The notes below the pieces were generated by a model. That model searched no databases and was not told where the DNA came from. It was given only the letters and a program-made list of their open reading frames with translations. The position numbers and the translations under genes were made by a program. 45,788 bases of DNA from Phycisphaerales bacterium (GTDB lineage Bacteria; Planctomycetota; Phycisphaerae; Phycisphaerales; SM1A02), in the NCBI GenBank assembly GCA_029260575.1, contig JAJDDB010000040.1, positions 1 to 45,788 of the forward strand. The letters run 5' to 3'. Of this stretch, positions 16,192 through 25,702 are shown one piece after another; positions within the stretch are counted from its first letter, which is position 1, and the number at the start of each line of letters is the position of its first letter.

Positions 16192-19100
16192 ACTCTTGCC
16201 CTCCGGTCTCCCATAGCGCTCGCGTCGATCATCACTCGGTCAACCGAGAATCGCTGATCCGCCGCTGAGTTCCTAATCCTGAATCCGCAATAGCTCCCGG
16301 CAACCCGCTCATGGAGCGGAGGGTTGTACCCAGCAAATAGCTCAATCCCTGTCGGGTCGGCCTCTTGGGGGAAATCGCCCGTGTCTGCCTTGAGGTACTC
16401 CACAAGCGCCCCTGACTGGTTCCTGTCGAGGTCCACTTCGAGGGCGGTGAACATGAACTCGCCGCCTGCTCCAACGGGCGCGAGGGGGCCGTAGGTGCAA
16501 TAGGAGTCGATCTTGACCTTTTGTCGGAGGCTGGTTTCACCATCGTTGTTCGCATTCGGGTCCCACTTTCTCACGCGACCGTCCGCGCAACCGATCAACA
16601 GAGCACGGTCATCTGGGCTGTCGCCGTCGAACACTGTAACCGCTGTGGGCTGCACATCCGAATGCCCAAACTTGTCGCGCCACCATCCAACGGCAATCGG
16701 GTCGCCGCCCTCAACCTGCATCATCTTGCCGCGCTGGACATCAAAGACGTGGTGAGTCTCAGCCGTCGCCGCGCCGTAGGCAATCACGAAGAAGTGAACG
16801 CAGTTGTCCTCCCAGTTCCACTGAGCATCGACGTAGTGCGTAGAGAAGTCGATCTGCTGCAACCGCTTCTCAATGGCCCGGTCGCTGATTGGCTCGGGTT
16901 TCGACCCCGGACGGAGCGCAAAAGCCTCGCCCCTGGAGCTGTAGAAGAAGATGTTGTCCATCTTGTCCCGCGCCCACGACTTCCCAAAGGCCATGCCCGT
17001 GGAGTCTGAAATCGTCTGGAATTGCCCAATCGACTGGCCCAGGTCACCTCGAGCAATCAGCCCTGAGCTCGTCGGGTCTCCCACAAGCGCCGTTATGGAA
17101 TGATCCCCCCCGAAGAGGAGGTAGTCCTCGGACCCGGTTACAACCGTGTTGATGATGTCTGGAGCTTCTCCAGTCTCGGGGGAGTTCAAACCGCTGATAG
17201 CCTGCCCCACGAACGGCGAGGGCGGGAATTCGTTGACGTTGCCTGGTCGGCCAATCTCCGAAAGCTTCCAAAAGTGCGGGCTGTCGGGGGAGTGCGCCCA
17301 GCCGAGGCGACCACGCCAAGAGAACAGAATGCGGGCGATAGGCACTTCGCCGCCGTCTGCCGCCTTGTGCGTGGCTACCTGGCCGGTCGCTAGAGGAACC
17401 TCGAACGGGTTGATGACCCGCGTGGGATTCACCCCATCCGAGATGTAGAGCTTGCCGAAGAGCTCGGCGCTGGAGAAGAAGGTCGAGGTGCTGGAGAGCA
17501 CGTCATCGCCCGTGGCTTCGACTCCGAGGGAAGCGTAGGAGGTGGCGCCGTCCCACACCCGAATGCCGCCGCCGGCTACAGCGTAGAGCTTGGTGGAGCG
17601 GGGAGAACTGTTGTTGTGCGTTGCCGAGACGATCCGAACCTTGCGGGCAGTGTCGTTGTCCGCTGTCCCCCCAGCAATCGGCGTGGCGTCCGTCGCCAGG
17701 AACAGAAACTCATCACGATCAATCGTCGAGCCTGGTCCGTACTCGGGACGGGCGATGGGCGAAGCCGCTGCATAGCCCCCCACAACATCGTCCTCGGTGG
17801 CCGAACTTCGATACTCAGCCTCGGCAACTCCGGCACTGGTGAACACTTCGGCTGTGACGTAATCGAGGCGGGTCACTGTCTTGCTCGCGGCGGGGAGGTC
17901 AAGAACCGTGATCGTGTCCCCAGGGTCGAGGATCGTCAGATTGAGGGCTGTGACCGCTGAAACCTCCCAGTCACCAACAGTGGCCGGATCAAACCCTGCG
18001 CTCGCGCGAACCATCTCACCAACCCGGAACCCGTCGGTAACCCAAGACCCCGTAGTGCGCGTGAATGTGGCAATGCCAGCACCCGCCGGGTCGCAGCGAA
18101 TGCCGAGGCCCCCATCATCGACGGCAACATGGGCGTCCGGGAACCGCGGAATGTAGACCGTCGCATCCTGATCGGTGTCGAGGCGCACATGCCGATCCTG
18201 AAACCCCTCAACATCAAACTTGCCATTGGCCCCAAAGGTCACGCTCGCGCCGTCGTCGGCGATGAAGCGGTACTCGATGGCGTCCGCTGGGCTGGTCTGC
18301 TGAGGGCCAACGCTTACTAGATTGCCGTCTTTGTTGATCGTAATGCCGTAGCCTATGCCGCCCTTGTCGGTCTCCACCCACTTGAGCGACAAATCCCCGG
18401 TTCCGTACTTGGCTAGGATGGCCGTAGTCGAGAGCAGGTCGGTTGGGTCTACCGCATTCTCGTCGAGCGGGGGATTGACCGCGAACGGGTGCGCGTAAAG
18501 CTCGCCAGGCTGCGGAAGAAGGCCCTGGGTGCCATGCTCGTGCATGATCCACCCCTCGTAACGCTCTAGGTCGGTTTCAGACGAGAGCGAGTGCCCCTGG
18601 TTGTCGCCCGCAACTCCATCCTCAACGTCAGCAATGATTGAGATGGATGTAGGTGCCCCAAGGCCAGTTAGGTTTGTGTCGTCAGCCGTGAATATCGGCA
18701 ACTGGAGACCGTGATACTGCCCTGTTGGGTACTGCGCTGGAGCCGTTGGCTTGGCCGCTCCGACGTTGTAGCCCATGTGAACAATGATGTCCTGGGCAGG
18801 CGCGAGGTTCATGCCCGTTACGGTCACATCCTCAGCGTTCATGCTGCCGAGAGACTCAAGGGAATAGGCAAATCCGGTCTCTAGCGCAGCCGCCGTTGCA
18901 TTGTACGGGATGTTCGCTGCGGTCTCTGTTGTTCCGTCCGGGTAGGTGACGGTGAGATCAAACGTCCCACCAGTTGCATTCACGCCCATGCTAATCCGCT
19001 GGGATGTGCGGCTAGTGAACTGGTGCTCCATCACCTTTGGCTCGGTGTTGTCCGTCGGATCGACGCGAGCCACGCACGCCATGTAAACGATGTCGCCGTT

Positions 19101-20942
19101 AAACATTCCGTGGTCGTCGCCGAGGCTAAAGGCGGTGTCATCCGCGAAGCCAAGCGTTACCCGTCGCTCGGAGATGCGAATGTGACCCTTCCCGCGATCC
19201 ATCGGACGACCATTCAGGCGCCAGCCGCCGCGCATCACCGCGTCATCCGAAGATGCGAAGTCCACCGCGTTGTCCACCATGATGGTGATGAGAGCAACCG
19301 GGGGGTCTTCTGGCACCTCCTCATCAATCTCACCGCTCCTTGTCCCGTTCAGGTCGCCCTCGCGCGGGAATCGAACATTGGCCGTGGCCGACCCTTGCGG
19401 CGTGAAGTCTGAAACGTAGTCGCCAGCCGCCGCCTCTCGCACCCAGTCGTAAAGGCTGATCTTTCCCGACTCGGCAGCCTGGGTAACGAGCGTCCCCTGT
19501 GGACGGTTAGCCACCAGAGCATAGGGCAGTTCCGCGTGCGGGCCACCAGCCGGGAACTCAACATCAGACCGCTGCCCGATGATTGCCCCCTTAGTCGCCT
19601 CGCGCACAACCCGCGCCAGGATGAAATAGACGTACTGCGCGCAAGTGTCGTCGGCAACCTTTGGCGTGCCCGTCGAACTCCCATAACTAGGCCAAGGGGT
19701 GCGCTGTGCTCCGCCTCGGTCCTGGTACTCAAGGTTCAAGTTGGTCTGGCTCGCCATTGCCGAGGTTGTGCCGTTGAAGCGAATCCCTGCGGCGTCACCA
19801 ATCACCCTCTCGATGAAGGTGGGATCGGTGAACGTGCCGGCCCTCGAGTCCCCGGTAGCGGCAGCCTGCTGCGTCGAGATGTCCCGCGAGTTACCCGTAA
19901 GGTCGGTGAGCACCTCGAACGCTGTTCCGTTAGCTTGAGGCTCCAAGGCGGGGCGATGCTCGCTCCACAAAGAGGCCGTGTTCGGCAGGTTCCGGTGAGG
20001 AGTCCACATCCCCGGCAGGTTGGTGAGGTTCGACACCTTGCCCAGATTCGGATACTTGGGGTTCTCTGTCCGGTTCACGAACGGCTCGCAGCTCACCACT
20101 ATCTCGCCGGAAACATTCACCGCCAGCGAGTTCGCCGGATACGGGATGCCGCGCACGGCGAGCACCGAAGGGCTGCTGGACGTTGAGAGCGAGTTCACCC
20201 CGAACCCCGACAAGATAATCAGGTCAGCCTCAAAGGCATCCGGGCGGTTCTGAATGAAGTAGACGAAGCCGTTAGCCACGGCCAGGTCTGGAATGAAGCC
20301 CGTCGCAACGTACTCGCCCGTGATTTCCGGCTCTTCCTCAAGGTCCGTGTTCACGCGCTCGGAGATGCGCCAAATCTGATTGTTCTCCTGAACGTCGGTG
20401 TGTGTCACCTTCGTAAAGGTCGAGTCTGAATAGTCCTGAATCGCCCCGCTCGACACCCACACGTTAGCCAGCGAATCAATCGCAAGCCCGCGCAGTTGAT
20501 GGGTCGTCTCTTTGAGCGGGATGGTGTAGCGCCAAACCTCTGCTCCCGCGCTGTTCAGCTTCACCAACAGGTCGCGCCCAACGATCCAATAGCTGTTGTT
20601 CTGGCGATCTACCTTGACGTGCCGAGCAGCCTTTCCCTGGAAGCTGGCGCCCCACTCCTTGGTGCCGAGAATCGAAGCATCCGAGAGCTCGGCGTAGTCC
20701 ACCGTCTGATTCGCAAACGTCACCTTGGCGAGATGCTGCACCTTGTTGGAGCCGTTCACCTGTGACTGCGTTGGTCCGGTAATGTCAGCCAGCCCAGAAC
20801 GCTGTGAGATGCGCTCTCGCTTCTCGATGGGGTCTTGCGCACGGACATTCAAAACATCCTGCGAAGTCCCAGGAGGCTGCTGCGAGAACGGCTTGTCGTC
20901 GTTCAGGCCATAGATCGGAGCCGGGACGGGAAAACTAGCCAT
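16188..20942 (-). CDS. Tail nozzle (tail tubular B-like) protein, greatly enlarged
   Basis: A 1584-residue protein, about twice the length of T7 gp12. The N-terminus (GLNDDKPFSQQPPGTSQDVL, then NVRAQDPIEKRERISQRSGL) has the typical beginning of podovirus nozzle proteins. The middle (about 290-650) looks like inserted concanavalin/LamG-type beta domains. Residues about 954-1017 carry the ATFTRTTGSWVTDGF module also found in the protein at 3466-4161. The C-terminal third has propeller-like repeats (LLFGGDHSI, RALLIGCADGRVRKWDPN). It should form the end of the short tail; the insertions could bind glycans. Confidence 0.8.
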   Translation of the reverse strand: MASFPVPAPIYGLNDDKPFSQQPPGTSQDVLNVRAQDPIEKRERISQRSGLADITGPTQSQVNGSNKVQHLAKVTFANQTVDYAELSDASILGTKEWGASFQGKAARHVKVDRQNNSYWIVGRDLLVKLNSAGAEVWRYTIPLKETTHQLRGLAIDSLANVWVSSGAIQDYSDSTFTKVTHTDVQENNQIWRISERVNTDLEEEPEITGEYVATGFIPDLAVANGFVYFIQNRPDAFEADLIILSGFGVNSLSTSSSPSVLAVRGIPYPANSLAVNVSGEIVVSCEPFVNRTENPKYPNLGKVSNLTNLPGMWTPHRNLPNTASLWSEHRPALEPQANGTAFEVLTDLTGNSRDISTQQAAATGDSRAGTFTDPTFIERVIGDAAGIRFNGTTSAMASQTNLNLEYQDRGGAQRTPWPSYGSSTGTPKVADDTCAQYVYFILARVVREATKGAIIGQRSDVEFPAGGPHAELPYALVANRPQGTLVTQAAESGKISLYDWVREAAAGDYVSDFTPQGSATANVRFPREGDLNGTRSGEIDEEVPEDPPVALITIMVDNAVDFASSDDAVMRGGWRLNGRPMDRGKGHIRISERRVTLGFADDTAFSLGDDHGMFNGDIVYMACVARVDPTDNTEPKVMEHQFTSRTSQRISMGVNATGGTFDLTVTYPDGTTETAANIPYNATAAALETGFAYSLESLGSMNAEDVTVTGMNLAPAQDIIVHMGYNVGAAKPTAPAQYPTGQYHGLQLPIFTADDTNLTGLGAPTSISIIADVEDGVAGDNQGHSLSSETDLERYEGWIMHEHGTQGLLPQPGELYAHPFAVNPPLDENAVDPTDLLSTTAILAKYGTGDLSLKWVETDKGGIGYGITINKDGNLVSVGPQQTSPADAIEYRFIADDGASVTFGANGKFDVEGFQDRHVRLDTDQDATVYIPRFPDAHVAVDDGGLGIRCDPAGAGIATFTRTTGSWVTDGFRVGEMVRASAGFDPATVGDWEVSAVTALNLTILDPGDTITVLDLPAASKTVTRLDYVTAEVFTSAGVAEAEYRSSATEDDVVGGYAAASPIARPEYGPGSTIDRDEFLFLATDATPIAGGTADNDTARKVRIVSATHNNSSPRSTKLYAVAGGGIRVWDGATSYASLGVEATGDDVLSSTSTFFSSAELFGKLYISDGVNPTRVINPFEVPLATGQVATHKAADGGEVPIARILFSWRGRLGWAHSPDSPHFWKLSEIGRPGNVNEFPPSPFVGQAISGLNSPETGEAPDIINTVVTGSEDYLLFGGDHSITALVGDPTSSGLIARGDLGQSIGQFQTISDSTGMAFGKSWARDKMDNIFFYSSRGEAFALRPGSKPEPISDRAIEKRLQQIDFSTHYVDAQWNWEDNCVHFFVIAYGAATAETHHVFDVQRGKMMQVEGGDPIAVGWWRDKFGHSDVQPTAVTVFDGDSPDDRALLIGCADGRVRKWDPNANNDGETSLRQKVKIDSYCTYGPLAPVGAGGEFMFTALEVDLDRNQSGALVEYLKADTGDFPQEADPTGIELFAGYNPPLHERVAGSYCGFRIRNSAADQRFSVDRVMIDASAMGDRRARV

Positions 20943-21688
20943 TAGGACGGGCCGCCAACCGTGGTGTTGATACCCCAGTCGCGCAAAGTCCGACCGGAAT
21001 CTATGTGGCCGTTGATGATCGGTCCGTAGTCCGACTGAGCCCTTGAGTCCTTAGCTTTGGCATCCTCGAACAGCCAAGAGTTTTTGATCTTGGAAATGCG
21101 GTCAGCCAACGTGAGGGCGCTGCCGTCCATCCGGTCGCCCTCGTAGCCCTTGGCTACCTCTCGGCAGATTTGGATGTAAAGCTCTTCGGCGAACTCGGGG
21201 ACACCAATCTGGTCGTTGTCTTCGACGAGCTTGGGCCAGCGGCGGCGATAGGCCACCGTGAATGCCCCAGCCTCGGTGTCTTGAGGGGTGGGGTGAATGT
21301 CGATCTGCGCAACAGGAGGACCACCCTCGGAGTCAGAGCTATCCGCGTAGGTCAGCGCTCCATAAAAGTTGAAGTTCGACTGGTCTAGCGTGAACGTCTT
21401 TCGATACAGCAAGTCCTCGAGCGAGGTGAGGTGCATCGAGTTAGTCAGCGTGTCCGTTGCCTGGATCGACTCAATCTCCTCGAAGTCCGGGGGCAGCTCC
21501 AAGTAACTCTGCGCCGCCGTCTTGTCGATGGTCGCAATCCTGAGAGTGAAGTCCCAGGTATACATGTTGAACAGAATGGTCCCGGCGCGATTCGCCAGGT
21601 CCAGGGCTCCACCAACCTGCTCAGAAGGTTCGCGCCCACCAATAGCGTGGGCAATCATCCGAGACACGGTTGCGACTTGTAGCGTCAT
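20942..21688 (-). CDS. Tail adaptor (tail tubular A-like) protein
   Basis: A 248-residue protein directly upstream of the nozzle gene (stop and start share a base). Length, the helical start followed by ELPPDFEEIESI, and the order capsid - adaptor - nozzle match T7 gp11-type gatekeeper proteins that join portal to nozzle. The 71 bases between it and the previous gene hold no terminator or promoter I can support. Confidence 0.75.
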   Translation of the reverse strand: MTLQVATVSRMIAHAIGGREPSEQVGGALDLANRAGTILFNMYTWDFTLRIATIDKTAAQSYLELPPDFEEIESIQATDTLTNSMHLTSLEDLLYRKTFTLDQSNFNFYGALTYADSSDSEGGPPVAQIDIHPTPQDTEAGAFTVAYRRRWPKLVEDNDQIGVPEFAEELYIQICREVAKGYEGDRMDGSALTLADRISKIKNSWLFEDAKAKDSRAQSDYGPIINGHIDSGRTLRDWGINTTVGGPS

Positions 21689-21759
21689 GGGTCGATGGAG
21701 TGAGAAGTGGGCCGACTACGCCAGGAGGAGCGTTTAGACGCAGCCGACCCGAGGGGAGG

Positions 21760-22272
21760 TTAGGGAGTGCCGATGCCGCTCACCCCGTTGAAGTACACGG
21801 GGATTTCGGTAACGGCGGTCTCGTCCGTAATGAAGTCAAGTGAGAGGGCCAACGCCTTGGTGGAATTGGCCGTCCCTTCGGTGAGGTACTTTTCAGCGGC
21901 AACGCTGCCAAGAATCGTTCCCTGCTCAATGTCACCGCCGCTGCTTCCGCCCGAGTCCCACTGGACCAAGGCTTGGCGAACGATTCCTTCGAGCTGAAAC
22001 CTACCCGGCTTGTTGTCCTCAACGTCCTCGAGCGCGATTGCACTGATGCCACCATTGACATCGGTTGCAACAACCACATTTGAGAAGCCATCCGCCTCGG
22101 GGTCGAGGCCAGAGGTGACAGCCGTGAAGCCAGTCGCCTCCGTCGATGACAGGGTGACATCACACTGGACCAGTTCGCCCTTGAGGACGGTGGCGCCAGT
22201 GCGGTTGAAGGCACGGAACCCGGGCGAGTTGAATACAAGCCCGCCGCCGTTGCTAACTGCTGCTGAACTCAT
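21760..22272 (-). CDS. Capsid decoration-like protein, paralogue 3 of 3
   Basis: A 170-residue beta-rich protein, third of three adjacent relatives. It shares their outline: NRTGATVLKGELVQCD near the N-terminus, GRFQLEGIVRQALV in the middle and FNGVSGIG at the end. ATG 22272 overlaps the previous stop as ATGA; a longer ORF from 22386 only adds antisense-like basic sequence. The position directly after the major capsid gene suggests a head decoration or fibre-attachment protein. Confidence 0.75.
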   Translation of the reverse strand: MSSAAVSNGGGLVFNSPGFRAFNRTGATVLKGELVQCDVTLSSTEATGFTAVTSGLDPEADGFSNVVVATDVNGGISAIALEDVEDNKPGRFQLEGIVRQALVQWDSGGSSGGDIEQGTILGSVAAEKYLTEGTANSTKALALSLDFITDETAVTEIPVYFNGVSGIGTP

Positions 22273-22841
22273 GCCATCACCCCGAATCCGTTGATGCCGT
22301 CGAACAGAACCCAAAGGTTTTCCTCGACGATGATGTCTGTGGGAACTTCGAGACAGATGGCAAGCACCTTGGTCCCGCCCGTGCAATCAGCCGTGCTATG
22401 CAAGACCTCATGCTGGAGGGTTGTGGCCTCGGTCGCACCAAGCAAAGTGCCGACAGTGCCAGCACCGCTGATACCGCCTTCATCGACCATCACATTGGCC
22501 TGAACGTAGCCCTGGACTCTGAAGCGACCGGAAGCACCGTCCGCAATAGCCTCCAAGGCAATGCCATAACATCCCCAGCCAACAATGCCATTGACGGCAT
22601 CCTCAGCAGCGGTGCCTGTGGACTTGTCCGGCGTGTGCCGAACAATCCCGTAGTAGTAGTTCGCATCAGCCGGGTCGATTGAATCGCCCTTCACAGCGCC
22701 CGACACATCGCCGAGCCCTACGGAGTCGAAGAGCACAAGATCCCCAACAGCGAGGGCAGCGCCAGACTCGTTCTGCGCGGTGCAGTCGGTTGTCTTAACG
22801 GAGATGCCATACGGCTGTTGAGCAACATCCATAATAGTCAT
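22269..22841 (-). CDS. Capsid decoration-like protein, paralogue 2 of 3
   Basis: A 190-residue protein with the family outline: NESGAALAVGDLVLFD (about 24-39), GRFRVQGYVQANV in the middle and FDGINGFG at the end. It is coupled to both neighbours by start/stop overlaps. See also 22838-23383 and 21760-22272. Confidence 0.75.
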   Translation of the reverse strand: MTIMDVAQQPYGISVKTTDCTAQNESGAALAVGDLVLFDSVGLGDVSGAVKGDSIDPADANYYYGIVRHTPDKSTGTAAEDAVNGIVGWGCYGIALEAIADGASGRFRVQGYVQANVMVDEGGISGAGTVGTLLGATEATTLQHEVLHSTADCTGGTKVLAICLEVPTDIIVEENLWVLFDGINGFGVMA

Positions 22842-23383
22842 GCGTTCTTACTCCTTCCGAGGCCGCGCACGCCGTCAAGGCGAACTGACCTCTGAACGTC
22901 ACCACCGGCAGCACCGGCAGTCACACCCAGGAGCTCGGCAACAATGCGATTGCCTGCGCCGACCACCGGGGTTAAGTGGTTAGCAGTGACGCCATGCGAA
23001 AGGCCGAAGCCAGACGGGAGCGCTACCGCATCGTTGATGTCAGCAGTGACAATTCCGCGAATCGTCGCCTTGCCGTGATCCCCATCAGCAATCGTCTCGT
23101 CGATAACGCAGACCATCACAACGGAATCATGCGCGGCGGTGTCTGCGGTGTCGTCTTGAATAACGCACCACATGCCCGCGAAATCACCCTCTTCGGCGCT
23201 GATGCCCGAAGCACTCCCCGAAGGGAGCGCGGCGCCGTCACTGAATTGGGTATTGAAGCGCCTAACATTACCTGCGGTAAGCTGGGCGCCGGATTGATTG
23301 ACCACCACAATCGAGACGTTCGGAAAGCACAAAGGCTCGTCCTGGAATCCCGGTTGGGCGACAGTTGTAGTTCCAAGAGGCAT
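22838..23383 (-). CDS. Capsid decoration-like protein, paralogue 1 of 3
   Basis: A 181-residue protein, first of the three tandem relatives and next to the major capsid gene. Family landmarks: NQSGAQLTAGNVRRF near the N-terminus, GKATIRGIVTADIN in the middle and LDGVRGLG near the end. Probable outer-head decoration protein by position. Confidence 0.75.
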   Translation of the reverse strand: MPLGTTTVAQPGFQDEPLCFPNVSIVVVNQSGAQLTAGNVRRFNTQFSDGAALPSGSASGISAEEGDFAGMWCVIQDDTADTAAHDSVVMVCVIDETIADGDHGKATIRGIVTADINDAVALPSGFGLSHGVTANHLTPVVGAGNRIVAELLGVTAGAAGGDVQRSVRLDGVRGLGRSKNA

Positions 23384-23394
23384 TGAACGACCTC

Positions 23395-24618
23395 CTAGCC
23401 GGGTAGGGTCACGTCACTGACCGGGACAACGAGTCCGTGGCGGCGGCGAGAGCGACAAACCATGTTGTGCCAGCAGTCAACCATCGAAATGGTCGTCATC
23501 GGCTGAGCACTCGGTTGGAACGGCGGGATGTAGTGGAAGTAGCGGTCGCTATGCCACACGTGGAGCATGTAGAGCCCGTTGATGAACCAGAAGCGCGGGC
23601 CTTCGGTTCCAGCAGACGCGGTTTCGGTCTCGTATCCGCCCGAGCCGTTGTCGTACAGAGCCGCGTTGTCGAAGCCCTCGATGTACTCGACCTCAACGCC
23701 TCGGAAGGAAGCGTCAAAGCTCGGGTCTTGACGGCCAGCCGCAACGAGCAAGTCGTTGGACCGACGCAAGGCGTCCTCGAACAGCGTAGAACCGTCCAGC
23801 GAGCAGCCAATCACGTTGGGCCTAGAGGCCGGGTCCGAGAACTCGGGGCCTTTGGGCATACGCTTGTAGCTGAGGCGCTTGAACATCCTCGCAAACGTGT
23901 TGAAGAGGCTGTTCGCCATGATGAGCTGCTGCGGATCGAGAGCGTCAGTAGCCCCGGTGTATCCACCGAGCTGATTGCCCCACTTGCCGTCCACGCTGGC
24001 CGCCGTCGGGTCGATACCCTGAACGGTGGTGTAGGTGGTGGCTCCGCCCGGTCGCCCGCCAGTAGTGATACTGCCAGCCGCAATCGTCGCGGTCGGGTTG
24101 TGCTCCGTGATGAAGCTACCGAGAGACTGAGGAGTTTGCCCGCCAGAAGCCTCCATCGAAGTGAAGTCAGGCGTGGTGAAGCAATCGTTCTCGTAGCCTT
24201 CGGTCAGGTCCGTGAAGAGGTTCATCAGCTTCGCGTTGATGATCTTCTTGTAGCGGTGGTGACGAGCAACGCGGCTCATCTGACCCATGTTCAGCCCGAG
24301 CTCTTGCGCGGTCCAAACAGCCTCGGCCTTAGAGAAGCGCCACGGCACGGACCACTGGCTGAGAACTTGGGGGTTGTTGTAGCTGAACGAAGCGTTCGGC
24401 AGGTAGTGCGCATAACTCGACTTCAAATCGAAGTAGATGTCATCGCGGATGGACTCGCCGCCTTGCAGCATGTCCGACATCTGTTTGCCCGTCATAAAGC
24501 GGGCGAGCAGATAAGAGTTTCGCTGAATCTCGTTCACGAACGCATCGTCTTGCGTAAGGAACGCCGGACCCGTAGAGAGTCCTACATCCGGGAAGGATGT
24601 AATGGGGGCACCAGACAT
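23395..24618 (-). CDS. Major capsid protein
   Basis: A 407-residue protein of the size and location of a podovirus coat protein, directly downstream of a scaffold gene. The N-terminal arm (DDAFVNEIQRNSYLLARFMTG), a long central helix region (about 100-145) and a C-terminal WFINGLYMLHVWHSDRYFH / VDCWHNMVCRSRRRHGLV are consistent with an HK97-fold capsid protein of a divergent group. No sign of a fused protease or decoration domain. Confidence 0.85.
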   Translation of the reverse strand: MSGAPITSFPDVGLSTGPAFLTQDDAFVNEIQRNSYLLARFMTGKQMSDMLQGGESIRDDIYFDLKSSYAHYLPNASFSYNNPQVLSQWSVPWRFSKAEAVWTAQELGLNMGQMSRVARHHRYKKIINAKLMNLFTDLTEGYENDCFTTPDFTSMEASGGQTPQSLGSFITEHNPTATIAAGSITTGGRPGGATTYTTVQGIDPTAASVDGKWGNQLGGYTGATDALDPQQLIMANSLFNTFARMFKRLSYKRMPKGPEFSDPASRPNVIGCSLDGSTLFEDALRRSNDLLVAAGRQDPSFDASFRGVEVEYIEGFDNAALYDNGSGGYETETASAGTEGPRFWFINGLYMLHVWHSDRYFHYIPPFQPSAQPMTTISMVDCWHNMVCRSRRRHGLVVPVSDVTLPG

Positions 24619-24627
24619 AATTGGTTA

Positions 24628-24643
24628 CTCGCTTTCGAGCGAG
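24628..24643. promoter_or_regulatory. Hairpin between scaffold and capsid genes
   Basis: CTCGCT (24628-24633) and AGCGAG (24638-24643) form a 6-bp stem with a 4-base loop in the 38 bases between the scaffold stop and the capsid ATG. There is no T run, so it is not a terminator; it may stabilise or process the capsid message. Confidence 0.45.
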
Positions 24644-24656
24644 CAAACCGCGCTAA

Positions 24657-25613
24657 CTACAAGCCCTGTCGATCCATCGCGTCATAGAGAAGCTTGTCGG
24701 CCAACTCGTCTTGAGAAAGCTCCCGCTCCTGATGCGCACCGGAGTACTCGCCTGTAGATACCACGCCCTGCTCGCGTGCAGATTGGATTGGATCTTCGGG
24801 AGCCTGCCCCTCGCCGTAGAAGACCCGAGACGCCTGGAGAACCGCTGTTCTCGCGTTGGGCGCTGCGCCTTCTTCGACAAGTCGAGCCGCGTGGCTCTGG
24901 ACTGCCTCCCGAGCTTCCGCCCGCTTCAATTGGGGGTAAGCCCCGTCCGCGAGTTCGTTGAGAACACCCTGCGCTGCGGTCGTCCGACTGTCGGATACCA
25001 CATCGCCGACCATCCCCTTCAAGGACTTGATTTCGTCCAAGAGCGGGGTAATGACGGCGGCTACAGCGTCAGCGCCTTCCTTTCCAAACTCATCCGCAAG
25101 TGCCTCGAGCCCAACAGGCAGGGTGCTGGTTTCTGTCGAGGGGTGCTCTTCGGTAGCTGGTGCCCCCAGCGCCTCCGAATCCTCTGAACCAATCTGCTTA
25201 GTCTCAGTGTCTTTGCGGAGCTCCGCGAGCTGTCGTTGAATCTCGTCCATCTGTGAACGGTTCTCCTTCAGCGGTGCGGCTAGGGCCAGGACATCCTCGC
25301 GGGACATGTTGTCCAACGCGGTATCCGAAAGCCCCTGGGTGCGCTTCAGTGCCGTCAGTGCCGAGTCCAACTCCTTGTCGAGAGTCGGGGGCGCTGCTGG
25401 CTCCTCAGTCGCGGGTGCCTCAGAGGACGCGGGCGGCGTCTCCCCCGAGGTGGTCTTTTCTGGTGCGGGCTCGTCGCCATCGTCGTAGCGGACCCCCTGA
25501 ACCTGCTCAATCTGTGCGATAGTCGCGTCCAGCTCCTTGTCCGTCAGCACTTCGATGTGCTCGGCATCGTGGCGGCGCGTGAGGTCCGGCTTCTCCTTGG
25601 TTTGCTCGCTCAT
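24657..25613 (-). CDS. Scaffolding protein
   Basis: A 318-residue, highly charged, helical protein immediately upstream of the capsid gene. It has Pro/Glu/Ala-rich flexible segments (about 48-75 and 145-165), coiled-coil stretches (QMDEIQRQLAELRKDTE) and a helical C-terminus (ELSQDELADKLLYDAM) that would contact the coat protein. Size, composition and position are those of phage scaffolds. Confidence 0.8.
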   Translation of the reverse strand: MSEQTKEKPDLTRRHDAEHIEVLTDKELDATIAQIEQVQGVRYDDGDEPAPEKTTSGETPPASSEAPATEEPAAPPTLDKELDSALTALKRTQGLSDTALDNMSREDVLALAAPLKENRSQMDEIQRQLAELRKDTETKQIGSEDSEALGAPATEEHPSTETSTLPVGLEALADEFGKEGADAVAAVITPLLDEIKSLKGMVGDVVSDSRTTAAQGVLNELADGAYPQLKRAEAREAVQSHAARLVEEGAAPNARTAVLQASRVFYGEGQAPEDPIQSAREQGVVSTGEYSGAHQERELSQDELADKLLYDAMDRQGL

Positions 25614-25619
25614 GCCCCC

Positions 25620-25648
25620 TTCGTAATCCCCGGGAGGGGCAATGTCAA
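25620..25648 (-). promoter_or_regulatory. Possible leftward promoter for the capsid genes
   Basis: On the leftward strand TTGACA (25648-25643) is followed after 17 bp by TACGAA (25625-25620). The -35 is perfect and the -10 weak (3/6). It lies between a terminator and the scaffold gene, where a capsid promoter would be expected. Confidence 0.35.
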
Positions 25649-25685
25649 AGGGCTTGGGAGGCTAACTTCCCATTATCTTCCCATC

Positions 25686-25701
25686 TGTTCCACGGGGAAC
25701 A
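25686..25701. promoter_or_regulatory. 16-bp inverted repeat resembling a parS site
   Basis: TGTTCCACGGGGAACA: arms TGTTCC and GGAACA around ACGG. It differs at one central base from the perfect palindrome TGTTCCACGTGGAACA, which is close to bacterial parS centromere sites. It could equally be an operator for the adjacent promoter. Confidence 0.4.
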
Positions 25702-25702
25702 C

